11,302 nucleotides of DNA from Coriobacteriia bacterium (GTDB taxonomy: Bacteria > Actinomycetota > Coriobacteriia > Anaerosomatales > JAUVQN01), in NCBI GenBank assembly GCA_030598125.1, contig JAUVQN010000023.1, forward strand, positions 1 to 11,302, read 5' to 3'. Numbering within the stretch: position 1 is the stretch's first letter; each line of letters starts with the position of its first letter. Both the position numbers and the translations under genes were made by a program. The notes beneath the pieces were generated by a model. The model had not been told where the DNA came from and made no database searches. It saw nothing but the letters and a program-made list of their open reading frames with translations. This document shows positions 8,986-11,302 of the stretch, piece by piece.

Positions 8986-8991
8986 TATAAG
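8986..8991 (+). promoter_or_regulatory. Candidate -10 element for the BMP transporter operon
   Basis: TATAAG matches the bacterial -10 consensus at five of six positions and stands out in this GC-rich context. No good -35 hexamer lies 16-18 bp upstream, so the promoter may need an activator or be a false match. Transcription from here would leave a leader of about 65 nt before the binding-protein gene. Confidence 0.45.
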
Positions 8992-9049
8992 AAGAGAGGA
9001 ACGTGGCGAGAGCCTACGTACCGATCGTGACGCGAGGTATCGGACGGAT

Positions 9050-9067
9050 GGAGGGATGCGTAGGTGA
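9050..9067 (+). promoter_or_regulatory. Two alternative ribosome binding sites for the BMP lipoprotein
   Basis: GGAGGG (9050-9055) is 8 nt before GTG 9064, and AGGTGA (9062-9067) is 8 nt before ATG 9076, in the same frame. The first site is the stronger match, the second pairs with the better codon. The choice only changes the signal peptide by four residues. Confidence 0.5.
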
Positions 9068-10188
9068 ACGGACACATGCGGAAGCTGTTGTCGCTCTTCC
9101 TCGTGCTCGTGCTCATGCTCGCGCTCGGCGTGGGTGTCGGCTGCACGAGCAGCGACGATGAGGACACCGACGAAGAGACCGAGGAGACCACCGAAGAAGA
9201 GACCCTGGCAGGTGAAGGTCTCAAGGTCGCCATGGTGACGGACGTCGGCGGTCTCGGCGACAAGAGCTTCAACGACCTTGCGTGGGCCGGACTCCAGATG
9301 GCCGAAGAGGAGCTCGGTGTCGAGATCAAGGCACTCGAGTCCAACGAGATCGCGGACTACGAGCCGAACGTCGACCAGCTCGTCGGCGCCGACTACGATC
9401 AGATCTTCACGGTCGGCTTCCTGATGACGGACACGACGTCCGCGAAGTCGGTCGAGTACCCGGACGTGTTGTTCGGCGGTATCGACCAGTTCCTCGAGGA
9501 GCCGGCTGAGAACGCGCGCGGGCTCCTGTTCAAGGAGAACGAGGCTGCGTATCTCGCCGGTGTCGTCGCCGCGCTATCGACGACCTCCGACTACGACGAT
9601 CGCCTCAACGAGGAGAAGAAGATCGGGTTCGTCGGCGGTATGGACATCCCGCCGGTACAGGCGTTCGAGGCGGGCTTCATCGCCGGCGCCCAGTCTGCGG
9701 ACCCCGAGGTCGAGGTCATCAGCCTCTACTCGGGCAGCTTCGAGGACCAGGCGAAGGGCAAGGAGCTCGCGCTCTCGCTGATCGACCAGGGCTGTGACGT
9801 GGTCTTCGCCGCCGCGGGTCTCACGGGTGTCGGCAGTATCGCTGCCGCCCAGGAGGCGGGTTCGCTCTTCATCGGCGTGGACGCCGACCAGTACGAGACG
9901 GTCGAGGGCTCCGGTGACGTCATGCTGACGTCTGCCATCAAGAGGGTCGACCAGGCCGTGTTCCTGACGGTGCAGCAGATGGTCGACGATGAGTTCGCAG
10001 GAGCCGAGAACTTCTCCTTCGGCCTTGCCGAGGATGCTGTCGGGCTTGCGCCGTACCATGATTTCGAGGATGTCATTCCTCAGGAGATCAAGGATGCGGT
10101 CGACGCGGCCGAAACGGACGTGCTCGACGGCGTCATCGTCGTGCCCTACACGCGCGACGAGCTTGCTGATTGGGAGCCGCCCGCCTAG
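9064..10188 (+). CDS. BMP/PnrA-family lipoprotein, nucleoside ABC transporter binding protein
   Basis: Captures substrate outside the membrane for the ABC importer whose ATPase follows. The family (Bmp/PnrA/TmpC) mostly binds purine or other nucleosides. The 374 residues begin with a signal peptide: a basic MRK, a hydrophobic run to about residue 25, then VGVGC with C27 as the probable lipidated cysteine. The -3 residue is glycine, a weaker lipobox than usual. Residues about 28-51 form an acidic Asp/Glu/Thr linker. The mature domain shows the family signatures GGLGDKSFND (62-71), GFLMTDT (118-124), FVGGMDIPPVQAFEAGFIAG (189-208), AAGLTGVGSIAAAQ (250-263), GVDADQ (271-276) and TSAIKRVDQAV (289-299). 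The start is GTG 9064 by its stronger Shine-Dalgarno; ATG 9076 is a good alternative. It is separated from xerD by 122 nt with its own candidate promoter, and followed by an intrinsic terminator. Purine nucleosides are the likeliest substrate, but this is not proven. Confidence 0.93.
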   Translation: MNGHMRKLLSLFLVLVLMLALGVGVGCTSSDDEDTDEETEETTEEETLAGEGLKVAMVTDVGGLGDKSFNDLAWAGLQMAEEELGVEIKALESNEIADYEPNVDQLVGADYDQIFTVGFLMTDTTSAKSVEYPDVLFGGIDQFLEEPAENARGLLFKENEAAYLAGVVAALSTTSDYDDRLNEEKKIGFVGGMDIPPVQAFEAGFIAGAQSADPEVEVISLYSGSFEDQAKGKELALSLIDQGCDVVFAAAGLTGVGSIAAAQEAGSLFIGVDADQYETVEGSGDVMLTSAIKRVDQAVFLTVQQMVDDEFAGAENFSFGLAEDAVGLAPYHDFEDVIPQEIKDAVDAAETDVLDGVIVVPYTRDELADWEPPA

Positions 10189-10215
10189 GGGCAGCAACCA
10201 GGTTCACGAGAGGAG

Positions 10216-10250
10216 AGAACGGCCGGCGGATACGCCGGCCGTTCTTCTTC
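10216..10250 (+). terminator. Intrinsic terminator after the BMP gene
   Basis: A 13-bp perfect stem (10216-10228 with 10233-10245) closes a GATA tetraloop and is followed by a pyrimidine tract TCTTCCTTCT. It lies 27 nt after the BMP stop. Because the ATPase gene follows in the same direction, partial termination here would give more binding protein than membrane components. Confidence 0.88.
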
Positions 10251-10268
10251 CTTCTCTGGCAGTTCGGG

Positions 10269-10274
10269 TAGACT
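10269..10274 (+). promoter_or_regulatory. Weak candidate -10 upstream of the ATPase gene
   Basis: TAGACT fits the loose actinobacterial TAnnnT pattern, between the terminator and the ATPase start. No clear -35 is seen. It would allow separate expression if the terminator is efficient; read-through is the alternative. Confidence 0.25.
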
Positions 10275-10302
10275 GAGATAGGACGTCCGGTCTCGTGGAC
10301 GC

Positions 10303-10307
10303 GGAGG
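10303..10307 (+). promoter_or_regulatory. Shine-Dalgarno for the ATPase gene
   Basis: GGAGG lies 10 nt before the GTG at 10318 and supports that start. Confidence 0.6.
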
Positions 10308-10317
10308 GAGCTGGAGC

Positions 10318-11302
10318 GTGGGGACGAGCGTCCTCGAGCTCAAGAACATCACCAAACGCTTCCCCGGCGTACTCGCCGTCGATGACGCATCCCTGGCTCT
10401 CCAGAAGGGCGAGATCCTCGCGCTCTTGGGCGAGAACGGCGCGGGGAAGACGACGCTCATGAACGTCGTGTACGGTCTGCTCACTCCGGACGCCGGTGAG
10501 GTCATCGTCGACGGCAAGCCCGTCGAGATCGAGTCACCTCGCAAGGCGATATCGCTCGGCATCGGCATGGTGCACCAGCACTTCATGTTGATCGAGCCGT
10601 TCACCGTCACGGAGAACATCGTGCTCGGCCAGGAGCCGACGCGCATCCCGGTCCTCCACGAGATCGACTTCGGCGCGGCCCGTGGCGACGTCGAGGACCT
10701 CTCGCAGCGATACGGACTGAAGGTCGACCCGGACGCCAAGGTTATGGATCTGCCTGTGGGGATGCAGCAGCGTGTGGAGATACTGAAGGCCCTCTACCGC
10801 GAAGCGAACATCCTCATCCTGGACGAGCCCACTGCGGTCCTCACCCCGCAGGAGGTGCGGGAGCTCTTCGGCGTCGTGCGCTCCCTCGTGTCCGAGGGTC
10901 TCTCGGTCGTCTTCATCACCCACAAGCTCGAGGAGGTCATGAACGTCGCGGACCGCGTGCTGGTGATGCGGGACGGCGCGATGGTGGGAGAGACGCGGCC
11001 CTCCGACACCGACCAGGCGGGACTCGCCCGGATGATGGTCGGTCGTGACGTGGTCTTCCGGGTAGCGAAGACGCCGCCGCACTGCGGAGGCAACGTGCTC
11101 GACGTGGACGATCTCGTCGTGGACAACGACCGCGGCATCGAGGCCGTACGCGATGTCACCTTCCACGTGTGTGCGGGAGAGATCGTGGCCATCGCCGGCG
11201 TGAGTGGCAACGGTCAGTCGGAGCTCGTGGAGGCGCTCACCGGTCTCAGGGCCGTCCGGCAGGGGACCGTCGCGCTCAAGGACGAAGACATCACTCGCAT
11301 GA
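10318..11302 (+). CDS. ABC transporter ATP-binding protein, nucleoside/sugar type (3' end missing)
   Basis: The frame stays open to the window end; 328 residues are visible of an expected 500 or so. It is the two-domain ATPase type used by ribose and BMP-type nucleoside importers. Domain 1 is complete: Walker A LGENGAGKTT (37-46), Q-loop VHQHF (85-89), signature LPVGMQQRVEILKAL (145-159), Walker B ILILDE (165-170) and the H-loop ITHKL (200-204). Domain 2 begins near 258 and has the degenerate nucleotide loop AGVSGNGQSE (293-302), without the lysine, which is normal in this family. It powers uptake of the substrate captured by the preceding lipoprotein; two permease genes are expected downstream but lie outside the window. 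The GTG start at 10318 is backed by GGAGG and by alignment of LELKNITKRFPGV with family N-termini. An intrinsic terminator separates it from the binding-protein gene. RbsA-type sugar specificity is less likely given the BMP partner. Confidence 0.93.
   Translation, partial: MGTSVLELKNITKRFPGVLAVDDASLALQKGEILALLGENGAGKTTLMNVVYGLLTPDAGEVIVDGKPVEIESPRKAISLGIGMVHQHFMLIEPFTVTENIVLGQEPTRIPVLHEIDFGAARGDVEDLSQRYGLKVDPDAKVMDLPVGMQQRVEILKALYREANILILDEPTAVLTPQEVRELFGVVRSLVSEGLSVVFITHKLEEVMNVADRVLVMRDGAMVGETRPSDTDQAGLARMMVGRDVVFRVAKTPPHCGGNVLDVDDLVVDNDRGIEAVRDVTFHVCAGEIVAIAGVSGNGQSELVEALTGLRAVRQGTVALKDEDITRM

Noticed and set aside
8942..9063. Possible dif site next to xerD
   Set aside because: Nothing resembling a 28-bp dif sequence with two recombinase arms is present; the only palindrome fits an operator better.
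9056..9067. Three-codon mini-ORF ATG CGT AGG TGA overlapping the BMP start
   Set aside because: The GGAGGG site directly touches this ATG with no spacer, so initiation there is unlikely.

Overview
The window is high-GC, tightly packed bacterial DNA with every recognisable gene on the + strand. Gene content and order suggest an actinobacterium, probably an anaerobic or deep-branching lineage such as Coriobacteriia; this is inferred from GC content and synteny, not from a phylogenetic marker. pyrG followed by xerD, preceded by envelope membrane genes, recalls the mycobacterial recN-steA-steB-pyrG-nudix-xerD region. The DUF3866 gene, xerD and a neighbouring nucleoside theme also recall the Bacillus/Clostridia fur-xerD-drm-pupG region.

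Region 1 (1-2695) holds two integral-membrane genes 16 nt apart. The first is the 3' part of a protein with an alkaline-phosphatase-like soluble portion followed by about ten membrane helices. The second is a full-length MraY/WecA-type polyprenyl-phosphate sugar-1-phosphate transferase homologue with its aspartate motifs intact. Together they look like a cell-envelope glycan or lipid-carrier module of unknown product.

Region 2 (2867-8941) is a compact run of five genes: pyrG (CTP synthase), an M20 PepT-like metallopeptidase, a DUF3866 protein, ald (alanine dehydrogenase) and xerD (tyrosine recombinase). Junctions are abutting, 1 nt, 3 nt or overlapping by 4 nt, so the run is almost certainly one translationally coupled operon. 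A 171-nt leader with a strong Shine-Dalgarno precedes pyrG.

Region 3 (8942-11302) begins an ABC importer operon of the BMP/PnrA purine-nucleoside type. It has a lipoprotein binding protein and then a two-domain ATPase cut by the window end. A perfect 12-bp palindrome next to a TATAAG element precedes the binding protein. A strong intrinsic terminator (13-bp stem) lies between the binding protein and the ATPase, which would favour excess binding protein.

Most of the window is housekeeping. No mobile element, CRISPR array, tRNA or rRNA was seen. The least understood parts are the membrane pair at 1-2695 and the DUF3866 protein. The most testable regulatory signals are the 8970-8981 palindrome and the 10216-10250 terminator.
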